Shown here piece after piece: positions 44,011-52,682 of a DNA stretch of 64,000 nt (within the stretch, counting starts at the first letter, position 1; every line of letters starts with the position of its first letter). Under the pieces are notes generated by a model. That model saw nothing but the letters and a program-made list of their open reading frames with translations. It was not told the DNA's origin and did not search any database. The position numbers were made by a program, and so were the translations under genes. The stretch is from Luteimonas_C sp035250245 (GTDB lineage: Bacteria > Pseudomonadota > Gammaproteobacteria > Xanthomonadales > Xanthomonadaceae), in the NCBI GenBank assembly GCA_035250245.1, contig DATFFH010000049.1, positions 62,001-126,000 on the forward strand, read 5' to 3'.

Positions 44011-45279
44011 ATGAGCGAACTCTATTCCGACGGCTATGCGCTAGCGCAGGACGCCGCCGACCCTCTGCGCAGCCTGCGCGAGGAATTCCACATTCCCAGG
44101 CACTGCGGTTCGGAGCAGGCTTATTTCTGCGGCAATTCGCTCGGCCTGCAACCGAAAACGGCGCGCCGGCACGTCGAGGAAGTGCTGGACAAATGGGCGA
44201 TGGAAGCGGTCGAAGGCCATTTCACCGGGCAGGCGCAGTGGATGCCTTACCACGAACTGGTGCGCGATCCGCTGTCGGCGGTGGTAGGCGCATTGCCGTC
44301 GGAAACGGTAGCGATGAATTCGCTCACCGCCAATCTGCACCTGATGATGGTCAGCTTCTATCGGCCCACACGCGAGCGGCCGGCGATCCTGATGGAAGCC
44401 GGCGCGTTCCCGTCCGACCGTTACGCGCTGGAATCGCAGGTGCGTTTCCACGGTTTCGATCCGGCTAACGATCTGATCGAACTGCAGCCCGATGAAGCAG
44501 ACGGCACGTTTTCGATGCAGGCCATTGAACGCACCATCGCCGAGCACGGGCCGCGCTTGGCCTTGATCGTGTGGCCGGGCGTGCAGTACCGCAACGGCCA
44601 GGCATTCGACCTGAAGGAAATCGCACGTCTGGGTCATGCGGCCGGCGCAGTCGTCGGTTTCGATCTGGCGCACGCCGTCGGCAACCTACCGCTGCGGTTG
44701 CACGACAGCGATGCGGACTTCGCCGTGTGGTGCCATTACAAATACATGAACTCCGGTCCGGGCGCGGTGGCCGGCTGCTTCGTCCACGAACGGCATGCGC
44801 GCAGCGATCGTCCGCGTTTCGCGGGATGGTGGGGGCACCAGCAGTCCACGCGTTTTCGGATGGGGCCGGAATTCGTGCCGACACCCGGAGCTGATGGTTG
44901 GCAGTTGAGCAATCCGCCGATCCTCGGTTTGGCACCACTGCGCGGATCGCTGGAGCTGTTCGAGCAGGCCGGCATGAGCGCATTGCGCGAGAAGTCGCTG
45001 AAGCTGACTGGTTATCTGGAGAGCCTGATCCGCGAACGGCTCGGCTCCACGCTGCAGATCGCCACGCCGCGAGAACCGGAACGGCGCGGGTGCCAGTTGT
45101 CGTTGCGCGTGCTCGGTGGGCGGGAACGCGGCCGCTCGCTGTTTGAGCATTTGGCTACGCTGGGAGTCTTGGGCGATTGGCGGGAACCGGATGTGATTCG
45201 AATTTCGCCCACCCCCATGTACAACAACCATGCCGACATCCTCAGGTTCATTCGGGCCGTAGAAAAATGGCCGGGATAA
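44011..45279 (+). CDS. kynU: Kynureninase
   Basis: PLP-dependent hydrolase of 422 residues that splits (3-hydroxy)kynurenine to (3-hydroxy)anthranilate and alanine. The PLP lysine is Lys244 in CHYKYMNSGPGAVAG. Other family segments: FCGNSLGLQPKTARRHVEEV, MEAGAFPSDRYALESQV, VVGFDLAHAVGNLPL, GWWGHQQSTRFRMGPEF and LFEHLATLGVLGDWREPDVI. It starts 37 bases after the decarboxylase stop. Confidence 0.96.
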   Translation: MSELYSDGYALAQDAADPLRSLREEFHIPRHCGSEQAYFCGNSLGLQPKTARRHVEEVLDKWAMEAVEGHFTGQAQWMPYHELVRDPLSAVVGALPSETVAMNSLTANLHLMMVSFYRPTRERPAILMEAGAFPSDRYALESQVRFHGFDPANDLIELQPDEADGTFSMQAIERTIAEHGPRLALIVWPGVQYRNGQAFDLKEIARLGHAAGAVVGFDLAHAVGNLPLRLHDSDADFAVWCHYKYMNSGPGAVAGCFVHERHARSDRPRFAGWWGHQQSTRFRMGPEFVPTPGADGWQLSNPPILGLAPLRGSLELFEQAGMSALREKSLKLTGYLESLIRERLGSTLQIATPREPERRGCQLSLRVLGGRERGRSLFEHLATLGVLGDWREPDVIRISPTPMYNNHADILRFIRAVEKWPG

Positions 45280-45287
45280 TTGCTCTT

Positions 45288-45672
45288 AGCCGTCATTCCC
45301 GCGAAGGCGGGAATCCAGCGACTTCGCTCTTTGGCGGCTATGGAAAAGCAACAGCGGTTTACATAATGGCAAGCGGCCGGAACGGCACTTTGTACACAGG
45401 AGTGACGAGCAATCTGGTCGGCAGAACGTGGCTTCACCGGGAACACATCGCCGAAGGGTTCACAAAGGAATATGAAATAGGAAAGCTCGTCTGGTACGAA
45501 CTTCATGGCGATATGGTTTCGGCGATTACTCGTGAAAACAGATCAAAAAATGGAACCGGGCCTGGAAGGTAAGACTGATCGAGGAGTCGAACCCTTATTG
45601 GAACGACCTATGGCTCGAAATTACGGGCCAGAGCCAAGTCACTGGATTCCCGCCTGCGCGGGAATGACGGCT
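45288..45672. mobile_element. Repeat-bounded element carrying a GIY-YIG nuclease remnant
   Basis: Left end AGCCGTCATTCCCGCG (45288-45303) plus GGCGGGAATCCAGCGACTT; right end is the complement, AAGTCACTGGATTCCCGC followed by GCGGGAATGACGGCT. The ends match the non-coding element at 12098-12252. The interior encodes a degraded GIY-YIG protein whose reading frame runs into the right end. This is the best candidate here for the full-length member of the family. Confidence 0.65.
45340..45667 (+). pseudogene. GIY-YIG endonuclease pseudogene (two frameshifts)
   Basis: Translation shows a GIY-YIG domain: VYIMASGRNGTLYTGVTSNL, then TWLHREHIAEGFTKEYEIGK and LVWYELHGDMVSAITREN in one frame. The frame then shifts by one base in a run of six A near 45546-45552: the continuation KKWNRAWKVRLIEESNPYWN and DLWLEITGQS is in another frame, ending at TGA 45665. 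A second shift is likely near the start, because MEKQQRF at ATG 45340 is in a different frame from VYIMASG. Without frame repair the best start is ATG 45366. A sequencing error or slippage in the A-run is possible. Confidence 0.75.
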
Positions 45673-45677
45673 TAAAA

Positions 45678-45729
<52 letters not shown>

Positions 45730-45754
45730 ACCGAGCATATCTGGACCTACCGCT

Positions 45755-47122
45755 TTGACGAATTCCAACGACAAGTCCCTGACCATCATCGGCGCCGGCC
45801 TAGCAGGTGCACTGCTTGCCACCCTGCTCGCGCAACGCGGCTGGACGGTGGACGTCTACGAAAAGCGCGGCGATCCGCGAATCAAGGGCTATGCCGGCGG
45901 CCGTTCGATCAACCTGGCCCTAGCCGAACGCGGCCGCAACGCCTTGCGCCAGGCCGACGCCGACGACGCGGTGATGGCCCAGGCCGTGATGATGCGCGGC
46001 CGCATGGTCCATTTCGCCGATGGCAGGCTGCAGCTGCAACGCTACGGCCGCGACGATTCCGAGGTGATCTGGTCGGTGCACCGCGGCGATCTCAACATCA
46101 CGCTGCTGAAACTGGCCGAACGCGCCGGCGCCCGATTGCACTTCGATCGCAGACTGGAAAGCGTCGACTTCGAAGCGCGGACCGCTCGCTTCCGAGACGA
46201 CCGCAACGGCGAAAGCTTCGAAACAGGCTTCCGCGCGCTGGTCGGTGCCGACGGCGCCGGTTCCGCGCTGCGAGCGGCAATGAATGCGGAATCCAGCCTC
46301 GGCGAGCGCACCGAATTCCTGGATCACTCCTACAAAGAATTGGAGATCCCGCCCGCCGAAGACGGCGGCTTCCGCATCGAACCCAACGCCCTGCACATCT
46401 GGCCGCGCGGCCGCTACATGTGCATCGCGCTGCCGAACGACGAGAAAACCTTCACCGTCACCTTGTTCCTGCCGAACGAGGGCGACCCCAGCTTCGCGAC
46501 GCTGAAGACGACGGCCGATGCCCGCGCCCTGTTCGAGCGCGATTTCGCTGATGCGGTGCCGCTGATCCCCAAGCTCGACCAGGATTGGGAACGCAATCCG
46601 CCCGGCCTGCTCGCCACCTTGTATTTGGACCATTGGCATCTGGACGGCCGTGCCGTGCTGCTCGGCGACGCGGCACACGCCATGGTGCCCTTCCACGGCC
46701 AGGGCATGAACTGCGCCTTCGAGGATTGCGTCGCGCTGGCGCGCAAACTGGAAAGTGAAAGCGATCTCGCCGCCGCCTTCGCCGGATTCGAGGCCGAGCG
46801 CAAGCCCAATGCCTCGGCGATCCAACAGATGGCGCTGGAAAACTACCTGGAGATGCGCGACCGCGTCGACGACCCCGATTTCCTGCTGCAACGCGAACTG
46901 GAACGCGAACTGCAAGAGCGCCATCCAGGCCGCTTCGTGCCGCACTACGCGATGGTCACCTTCATGCTAATCCCGTACGCGGTGGCCTTGGAGCGCAGCG
47001 ACACCCAGCGCGAAATCTTGGTGCGCGCGACGCAGGGCATGGAGACGTTGGACGGCATCGATTGGCCAGCCGTCGATGCCGAAGTGCTGGCGCGGCTGCA
47101 ACCGCTGCAGGATGCGCCCTAG
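45755..47122 (+). CDS. kmo: Kynurenine 3-monooxygenase
   Basis: FAD-dependent hydroxylase of 455 residues making 3-hydroxykynurenine. The FAD fold opens LTIIGAGLAGALLATLLAQR; GGRSINLALAERGRNALRQ and MMRGRMVHFADG are typical of KMO; GRAVLLGDAAHAMVPFHGQG is the second FAD motif. The start is unusual: the only suitable codon is TTG 45755, giving MTNSNDKSLTIIGAG, and no strong ribosome site is seen. A (GCAACG)8 repeat lies 30 bases upstream. The C-terminus has the hydrophobic VTFMLIPYAVALERS. Its stop shares a base with the next gene start. Confidence 0.93.
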   Translation: MTNSNDKSLTIIGAGLAGALLATLLAQRGWTVDVYEKRGDPRIKGYAGGRSINLALAERGRNALRQADADDAVMAQAVMMRGRMVHFADGRLQLQRYGRDDSEVIWSVHRGDLNITLLKLAERAGARLHFDRRLESVDFEARTARFRDDRNGESFETGFRALVGADGAGSALRAAMNAESSLGERTEFLDHSYKELEIPPAEDGGFRIEPNALHIWPRGRYMCIALPNDEKTFTVTLFLPNEGDPSFATLKTTADARALFERDFADAVPLIPKLDQDWERNPPGLLATLYLDHWHLDGRAVLLGDAAHAMVPFHGQGMNCAFEDCVALARKLESESDLAAAFAGFEAERKPNASAIQQMALENYLEMRDRVDDPDFLLQRELERELQERHPGRFVPHYAMVTFMLIPYAVALERSDTQREILVRATQGMETLDGIDWPAVDAEVLARLQPLQDAP

Positions 47123-48564
47123 TGCCGCCCAGTTTCCTGTTCTACGACCTGGAGACTTTCGGCAGCGATCCCCGCCTGACCCGCATCGCCCAGTTCGCCG
47201 CGATTCGCACCGACGCCGAACTCAAGGAAGTCGAAGCGCCGGTCGAATTCTTCGTCAAACCCGCCGACGATCTGCTGCCCTCGCCCGGCGCCGCCATGGT
47301 CACCGGCATCGCTCCGCAGGACGCGCTGCGCGACGGCATCAACGAAGCCGACGCCTTCGCCCGTATCTTCGAGGAAATGGCGCGGCCGGAGACCTGCACC
47401 ACCGGCTACAACTCTCTGCGCTTCGACGACGAATTCGTCCGTTACGGTTTGTACCGCAATTTCTACGACGCTTACGAGCGCGAATGGCGCGGCGGCAATT
47501 CGCGCTGGGACCTGCTCGATGTGCTGCGCCTGGCCTATGCGCTGAGGCCGGAAGGCATCGAATGGCCGAAACGGGACGACGGATATGCCTCATTCCGGCT
47601 CGAACACCTGGCTCTGGCCAACCATGTGCGCCTGGGCGACGCGCACGAAGCCCTGTCCGACGTGCGCGCCCTGATCGGCATGGCGCGGATGCTGCGCAAA
47701 GCGCAGCCCCGGTTTTGGGAATACGCGCTGACCTTGCGCGACAAACGCCGCGCCGCGGCGATGCTGGACACGGTGGCGATGACGCCGGTGCTGCACGTCT
47801 CGCAGCGCTATCCGGCCAGCCGGCTGAGCGCTGCCGCTGTGCTGCCGCTGAGCCGGCACCCGCGCATCGACAGCCGCGTGATCGTGTTCGACCTGGACGG
47901 CGAGCCGGAAACGCTGCTCGACCTGGACGCCGAAGCTATCGCCGATCGACTCTACACACCGGTCGCCGACTTGCCCGAAGGCGAAAAGCGCATTGGCCTG
48001 AAGGAAGTCCACACCAACCGTTGTCCGGCCTTGGTGGCCTGGGAGCATCTGCGCGCGGCGGATTTCGAGCGATTGCAGATCGATCCGGCGGCGATCAAAT
48101 TAAAAGCGCAAAAACTGCGTGCGGCCGGACCTGCGCTGGCCGAAAAGGTGCGCCGTGTCTACGCCGCCGAAACGGCGCGCGCGCCGGCCGACCCCGATGC
48201 CGCCCTGTACGACGGTTTCATCGGCGACGGCGACAAAGGCAAGTTCGCCCAGGTGCGCAGTACGCCGCCGGACCAGTTGGGCGAACGCGATTTCGGCTTC
48301 CAGGACCCGCGTCTGATCGATCTTCTATTCCGCTACCGCGCGCGCAATTGGCCGCAGACGCTCACTGTGGAAGAACGCAACGCCTGGAATGCGTATCGCC
48401 GGTTGCGCCTGGACGTGGACAGCGGCCGATCCGAATGCACTTTCGACGGTTACCGGTCGGAAATCGCCGCCCTGCGCTTGGCGCACGCCGGCGACGGCGG
48501 CAAACTGGCGCTGCTGGACCGGTTGGAAGCCTGGGGCGAGGACATCAAGGCCGACATTGCATGA
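47122..48564 (+). CDS. sbcB: Exodeoxyribonuclease I
   Basis: 480-residue 3'-5' single-strand DNase (DEDD superfamily) used in recombination and mismatch repair. ExoI signature: FLFYDLETFGSDPRLTRIAQ with the first catalytic Asp/Glu, GYNSLRFDDEFVRYGLYRNF, HEALSDVRALIGMAR with the last Asp; the SH3-like and C-terminal helical domains follow (KEVHTNRCPALVAWEHLR, LDVDSGRSECTFDGY). The start GTG 47122 overlaps the kmo stop by one base. Confidence 0.95.
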   Translation: MPPSFLFYDLETFGSDPRLTRIAQFAAIRTDAELKEVEAPVEFFVKPADDLLPSPGAAMVTGIAPQDALRDGINEADAFARIFEEMARPETCTTGYNSLRFDDEFVRYGLYRNFYDAYEREWRGGNSRWDLLDVLRLAYALRPEGIEWPKRDDGYASFRLEHLALANHVRLGDAHEALSDVRALIGMARMLRKAQPRFWEYALTLRDKRRAAAMLDTVAMTPVLHVSQRYPASRLSAAAVLPLSRHPRIDSRVIVFDLDGEPETLLDLDAEAIADRLYTPVADLPEGEKRIGLKEVHTNRCPALVAWEHLRAADFERLQIDPAAIKLKAQKLRAAGPALAEKVRRVYAAETARAPADPDAALYDGFIGDGDKGKFAQVRSTPPDQLGERDFGFQDPRLIDLLFRYRARNWPQTLTVEERNAWNAYRRLRLDVDSGRSECTFDGYRSEIAALRLAHAGDGGKLALLDRLEAWGEDIKADIA

Positions 48565-49247
48565 ACGCCTATTTCACCGACAAGACCTTCAAATTCCTGC
48601 GCAGCCTGGGACGCAACAACCACCGCGAGTGGTTCCAGGCGCATCGGCAGGATTACGAGACCCATCTGCGCGATCCTTTCCTGCGCCTGCTGGCCGATCT
48701 GCAACCCGCGCTCAAGGAAGTGAGCCCGCATTTCCGCGCCGATCCGAAATCCAACGGCGGATCGCTGTTCCGCATCTATCGCGATACCCGCTTCGCCAAC
48801 GACAAGGCGCCCTACAAGACCTGGCAGGGCGCGCGCCTGTTCCATGAGCGGCGCAAACAGGTGCCGGCGCCCTCGTTCTATTTCCACCTGGAACCGGGCG
48901 AATGTTTCGTCGGCGCCGGGTTGTGGCATCCGGAGCCGGATACGCAGCGGCGCATCCGCCAGTTCATTTTCGACAATCCGGGCGGCTGGAAGGCGGCGGC
49001 GCATGCATCCGCGTTCCGGCGGCGCTACGATCTGGAATCCGAAGAAATGCTGGTGCGTCCGCCGCGAGGATTCCCGCCCGATTTCGAGTTCATCGACGAT
49101 CTGAAACACAAGAACTTCGTCGCGCTGCGGTCGGTGGAAGACAGCGTCGTATTGGGCCCGAAGCTCCGCCAGACGCTGGAAAAGGATTTGGCTGGGTTGG
49201 CCCCGTTCGTCGATTATCTCTGCGCCGCGCTGGACCTGGAATTCTGA
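48561..49247 (+). CDS. DUF2461 family protein
   Basis: 228 residues matching the DUF2461 / TIGR02453 family: FKFLRSLGRNNHREWFQAHR, LFRIYRDTRFANDKAPYKTW, PSFYFHLEPGECFVGAGLWH, LVRPPRGFPPDFEFIDDL, KHKNFVALRS. Function unknown. ATG 48561 overlaps the exonuclease stop (ATGA), so it is translationally coupled to sbcB. Confidence 0.88.
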   Translation: MNAYFTDKTFKFLRSLGRNNHREWFQAHRQDYETHLRDPFLRLLADLQPALKEVSPHFRADPKSNGGSLFRIYRDTRFANDKAPYKTWQGARLFHERRKQVPAPSFYFHLEPGECFVGAGLWHPEPDTQRRIRQFIFDNPGGWKAAAHASAFRRRYDLESEEMLVRPPRGFPPDFEFIDDLKHKNFVALRSVEDSVVLGPKLRQTLEKDLAGLAPFVDYLCAALDLEF

Positions 49248-49275
49248 CGGCCACGGCCGAACGAGGAGCCGAACG

Positions 49276-49839
49276 ATGAAGAAATGGCTATGGCTGTTCG
49301 CCGCTCTGCTCATCGCTCTGCTCGCCTACGTCGGCGCGGGCCCGTACCTGACCGTGCGCGCGATCCGCAGCGCCGTGGAGAAGCAGGATGCCGCGGCCCT
49401 CTCGCGCCAAGTCGATTTTCCGGCGCTGCGCACCAGCCTGAAGGCGCAACTCACCGATCGTCTGGTGCGCGAAGCGGGAGCGGACGTGCAAGCCAGCGCG
49501 CTCGGTTCCATCGGGCTGACCCTCGCCGGTGGTTTGATCGGCGGCAGCGTGGACGCGATGGTCACTCCGACCGGACTCGGCGCGCTGATGGAAGGGCGCA
49601 AAGTGTGGAAGCGGATCGGGGACGGTTTCGCGCCGCCCACCCCGGCGGCGTCGGCCGAAAACGGCGCTTCTACCGCCGTCCCCGCCACGCCGAAGCCGCT
49701 CGACGGAGCGAAATACCGTTACGAATCGCTGTCGCGCTTCACCGCCACCGTGCACGACGACTCGGGGCGCCCGATCGTGTTCGTGATGACCCGCGACGGA
49801 CTGAATTGGAAGCTATCCGACATCCGTCTGCCGTTGTAA
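49276..49839 (+). CDS. DUF2939-type membrane-anchored protein
   Basis: 187 residues with an N-terminal membrane anchor (LWLFAALLIALLAYVGAGPY) and an exported domain resembling DUF2939: YLTVRAIRSAVEKQDAAALS, RQVDFPALRTSLKAQL, GLTLAGGLIGGSVDAMVTP, LNWKLSDIRLPL. An Ala/Pro-rich insert lies near residue 120. Function unknown. It starts 28 bases after the DUF2461 gene. Confidence 0.78.
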   Translation: MKKWLWLFAALLIALLAYVGAGPYLTVRAIRSAVEKQDAAALSRQVDFPALRTSLKAQLTDRLVREAGADVQASALGSIGLTLAGGLIGGSVDAMVTPTGLGALMEGRKVWKRIGDGFAPPTPAASAENGASTAVPATPKPLDGAKYRYESLSRFTATVHDDSGRPIVFVMTRDGLNWKLSDIRLPL

Positions 49840-49850
49840 TTTCCTGCTTT

Positions 49851-49941
49851 TGTAGGAGCGGCTTTAGCCGCGAGCTTTTCGATCAAATCGCAACGACATC
49901 ACGATTGGAGGAAAGAGCTCGCGGCTAAAGCCGCTCCTACA
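49851..49941. repeat. REP-like inverted repeat, GTAGGAGCGGC family, copy 5
   Basis: Arms TGTAGGAGCGGCTTTAGCCG and CGGCTAAAGCCGCTCCTACA, core GATCAAATCGCAACGACATC. It lies between two convergent genes (DUF2939 and 5'-nucleotidase), where a hairpin could act as a shared transcript end. Confidence 0.85.
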
Positions 49942-49951
49942 AAAAGCGGGC

Positions 49952-50860
49952 TCAGTCGTTGGCCACGCCGTGCGGCACATGCCCGGCCGCGACATGCCTG
50001 CGCGCCGAATCGATGTTGTGCAGCGAATCGTCGAAGAAGATATCGGCGCCGAACGCCTCCAGGAACGGCCCCTTGTCACGGCCCCCCAGAAACAAAGCCT
50101 CGTCCAGACGCACATCCCAAGCGCGCAGAGTGCGGATGACGCGTTCGTGCGCGGGCGCGGAGCGTGCGGTGACCAGCGCAGTGCGGATCGGCGCGCCTTC
50201 GCCGCTGGGAAATGCCGCCTGCAGACGATGCAAGGCGTCTAGGAACCCCCGGAAGGGGCCGCCGGGCAAGGGTTCGTGGGCGCGTTCGCGCTCGTTGCGG
50301 CCGAACGCCTCAACGCCCCGTTCGCGCGAATAGCGCTCGCCTTCGTCGCCGAAGATCACCGCATCGCCGTCGAAGGCGATCCGCAACTGGTCGCTGCGGT
50401 GCTCGGGCGCTTTGGCCGGCAGGATGGTCGCCGCGGCGACGCCGTTCTCCAGCGCGCGCCGCACGGATTCCGGATTCGCGGACAGGAATAGTTGAGCGCC
50501 GAACGGCACGATGTACGGCCAGGTCGGCGCGCCCGAGGTGAACGTCGCTCGGACTATGCCCAGTTTGTGGTGCTGGATCGAATTGAAGATGCGCAAACCG
50601 GTATCGGACGAATTGCGCGACAGCAGGATCACCTCGACATGCGGCGCTTCCGGGGGGGCGCCTTCGTTCAGGGCGAGCAGTTTGCGCACCAGCGGGAACG
50701 CGATGCCCGGCTCCAGGATATCGTCCTCGCAGCTGCGCTGATGTTCGGCATAGGCCTCGATGCCCCTTTCCTCGAACAGGCCGTGGCTGTCCTCCATGTC
50801 GAACAAGGCGCGCGAGGTGATCGCGACGACCAAAGGCTTGGGGATTTCCGTTGCGGCCAT
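49952..50860 (-). CDS. 5'-nucleotidase (cN-I-like)
   Basis: 302-residue protein of the cytosolic 5'-nucleotidase type I family (PF06189 type), dephosphorylating nucleoside 5'-monophosphates. Segments: LVVAITSRALFDMEDSHGLF, AFPLVRKLLALNE, VEVILLSRNSSDTGLRIFNS, LRIAFDGDAVIFGDEGE (HAD-like Asp), LVTARSAPAHERVIRTLRAW and FFDDSLHNIDSAR. ATG 50860 gives MAATEIPKPLVVAIT; starts further upstream (50878, 51076) are less likely. Confidence 0.85.
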   Translation of the reverse strand: MAATEIPKPLVVAITSRALFDMEDSHGLFEERGIEAYAEHQRSCEDDILEPGIAFPLVRKLLALNEGAPPEAPHVEVILLSRNSSDTGLRIFNSIQHHKLGIVRATFTSGAPTWPYIVPFGAQLFLSANPESVRRALENGVAAATILPAKAPEHRSDQLRIAFDGDAVIFGDEGERYSRERGVEAFGRNERERAHEPLPGGPFRGFLDALHRLQAAFPSGEGAPIRTALVTARSAPAHERVIRTLRAWDVRLDEALFLGGRDKGPFLEAFGADIFFDDSLHNIDSARRHVAAGHVPHGVAND

Positions 50861-51078
50861 GCCGTCATTATCGATCATATCCCGCCCGATCGTAGCAGGC
50901 GGGCTGTCCGGCCGACGCCCGAACGGGCAAGCCGAAAAATCCTTTGCTGCTTCCCGGGTGGCGATTCGCCCGATGGCCACTTTGGCAGCGAACCGCCGTC
51001 TTACATTCGCGCATGAAGAGCTCGGCGGATGCATCGCTCGCACTGCGCATCGCGAAAAACGTGACGGAGTCCGCACCT

Positions 51079-51735
51079 ATGCCTCGCCGCGTCGACGACA
51101 TCGCTTGGCCATTTAAACCCCTGTTTTGGGCGTACGGCTATGGCCTCGGCCTTTTGTACCACCTGTATTTTCGCTTGGTTCGCTACAGCTCCCGGATTCA
51201 ATATTCCGATCCGAGCGGCTCGCAACGCCACGGAAATTTCATCTACTGCTTGTGGCATCAGGATTGCCTGATTTACTCCTGCGTCTTCTTGCGGCACGAA
51301 CGCCACACTTGGATCAGCCATCCAACCTGGAAGACGAAGCCCTTGCACGTTTGCATGCGGCTGGCCGGGGTCGGCAAGGTCATCCTGGGGTCTACCGGGA
51401 ACAACGGCCGCGAGGCTGCGGACCAGCTCGTGACCGCCCTCTGCAGCGGAGATTCCACGGTCATTTCTCCGGACGGCCCGGCCGGTCCTGCCAAAGTGCT
51501 CAAGAAAGGCGTATTCCACGTAGCCGCAAAGAGCTCCGTACCTATCGTGCCGCTCGTTTTGGAGCCGTCGCGCTATTGGCGACTCGGTTCGTGGGATAGG
51601 AAGCGGCTGCCGCTGCCGTTCTCGAAGATCGGCGTCCGCTTCGGTACGCCGGTGCGCGTCACCCAAGCGCGAATGGATTCGGCGATGGAAGAAGTCTTGA
51701 ACGGCCTCAACGGCAGTATCGACTTGGCCGACTAG
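51079..51735 (+). CDS. Lysophospholipid acyltransferase-like protein (DUF374 type)
   Basis: 218 residues related to the DUF374/LPLAT acyltransferases that modify lipid A or phospholipids. WPFKPLFWAYGYGLGLLYHL is a membrane-interacting N-terminus; IYCLWHQDCLIYSCVFLRHE holds the HxD-like catalytic pair (WHQD in place of Hx4D); TVISPDGPAGPAKVLKKGVF and VPIVPLVLEPSRYWRL match DUF374. ATG 51079 was chosen because GGAG lies nine bases upstream; earlier in-frame ATGs at 50944 and 51013 have no such site. Its stop shares CTAG with the convergent nadK stop. Confidence 0.8.
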   Translation: MPRRVDDIAWPFKPLFWAYGYGLGLLYHLYFRLVRYSSRIQYSDPSGSQRHGNFIYCLWHQDCLIYSCVFLRHERHTWISHPTWKTKPLHVCMRLAGVGKVILGSTGNNGREAADQLVTALCSGDSTVISPDGPAGPAKVLKKGVFHVAAKSSVPIVPLVLEPSRYWRLGSWDRKRLPLPFSKIGVRFGTPVRVTQARMDSAMEEVLNGLNGSIDLAD

Positions 51736-52514
51736 ACCACGAACTGCTCGCTGAGGATGCGCTCTTCGAGGTTGTGCTCGGGGTCGAATAGCAACGTCAC
51801 CGTGCGATCGCGCGATTCGCGAATGGTGACTTCGACCACGTCGCGTACTTCGTGCGAATCGGCGGTGGCGCTGACCGGACGTTTGTACGGATCCAGTATC
51901 CGGAAACGCACTTCGGTGTCGGCTTTGAGCAAGGCGCCGCGCCAGCGCCGCGGGCGGAAAGGCGCGATCGGGGTCAATGCGATCACACTGGAACCCAACG
52001 GCAGGATCGGGCCGTGCGCGGAATAGTTGTAGGCGGTGCTGCCAGCGGCGGTAGCGACCATAACGCCGTCGCAAACCAGTTCATCCAGCCGAGTCTGGCC
52101 GTTCAGGTCGATCCGCAATTGCGCGGCTTGGCGAGTTTGGCGCAGCAGCGACACTTCGTTGTAGGCCAATGAGCCTACCGAGGCGCCGGATTCGGTCGCC
52201 GCAATCATTTCCAACGGACGCAGCACCGCCGGTTCGGCCAGCGAGATGCGAGCCAGCAAATCATCGCCAGGTTCGTCTTCACGGTAATGGTTCATCAGAA
52301 AACCGACCGTGCCCAGCTTCATGCCGTACACCGGTTTGCCCAAGCCGCCGTGCCGATGCAGGGTCTGCAGCATGAAACCGTCGCCGCCCAGCGCGCAGAT
52401 CACGTCGGCGTCGGCCGGCTCGTTTTGGCCGTAGCGCTCGACCAGCTTGGTCGCGGCATCTTGCGCGCCGTCCGTCGGGCTGGCGAGAAATGCGATCCTG
52501 GGGCTTTGGGTCAT
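51732..52514 (-). CDS. nadK: NAD kinase
   Basis: 260-residue enzyme making NADP from NAD with ATP or polyphosphate. The signature ADVICALGGDGFMLQTLHRH (GGDG) is followed by GMKLGTVGFLMNHY, YNEVSLLRQTRQAAQLRIDL, CDGVMVATAAGSTAYNYSAH (second signature) and GPILPLGSSVIALTPIAPFR. ATG 52514. Its last bases overlap those of the convergent acyltransferase gene by 4. Confidence 0.95.
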   Translation of the reverse strand: MTQSPRIAFLASPTDGAQDAATKLVERYGQNEPADADVICALGGDGFMLQTLHRHGGLGKPVYGMKLGTVGFLMNHYREDEPGDDLLARISLAEPAVLRPLEMIAATESGASVGSLAYNEVSLLRQTRQAAQLRIDLNGQTRLDELVCDGVMVATAAGSTAYNYSAHGPILPLGSSVIALTPIAPFRPRRWRGALLKADTEVRFRILDPYKRPVSATADSHEVRDVVEVTIRESRDRTVTLLFDPEHNLEERILSEQFVV

Positions 52515-52556
52515 CGGCGGTCTCCGTGCAACCAGCTTAACCCACCCACACGCTCT

Positions 52557-52639
52557 TGTAGGAGCGGCTTTAGCCGCGAGCTTTCCGATCAGGTCGCGTG
52601 AACGTGAAGCAAGAGCTCGCGGCTGAAGCCGCTCCTACA
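52557..52639. repeat. REP-like inverted repeat, GTAGGAGCGGC family, copy 6
   Basis: Arms TGTAGGAGCGGCTTTAGCCG and CGGCTGAAGCCGCTCCTACA, with one arm of each TTTAGCC/CTGAAGC type. Core GATCAGGTCGCGTGAACGTG. It lies between nadK and the glutamate dehydrogenase terminator. Confidence 0.85.
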
Positions 52640-52675
52640 AAAAAAGCCGGCGCCCCGACCGAACGGCCGGGGCGC
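52639..52675 (-). terminator. Rho-independent terminator of the NAD-glutamate dehydrogenase gene
   Basis: On the minus strand: GCGCCCCGGCC-GTTC-GGTCGGGGCGC, an 11-bp stem with one G-U pair, then CCGGC and a run of seven T. It lies right after the stop codon at 52683. Confidence 0.8.
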
Positions 52676-52682
52676 GCGACCA

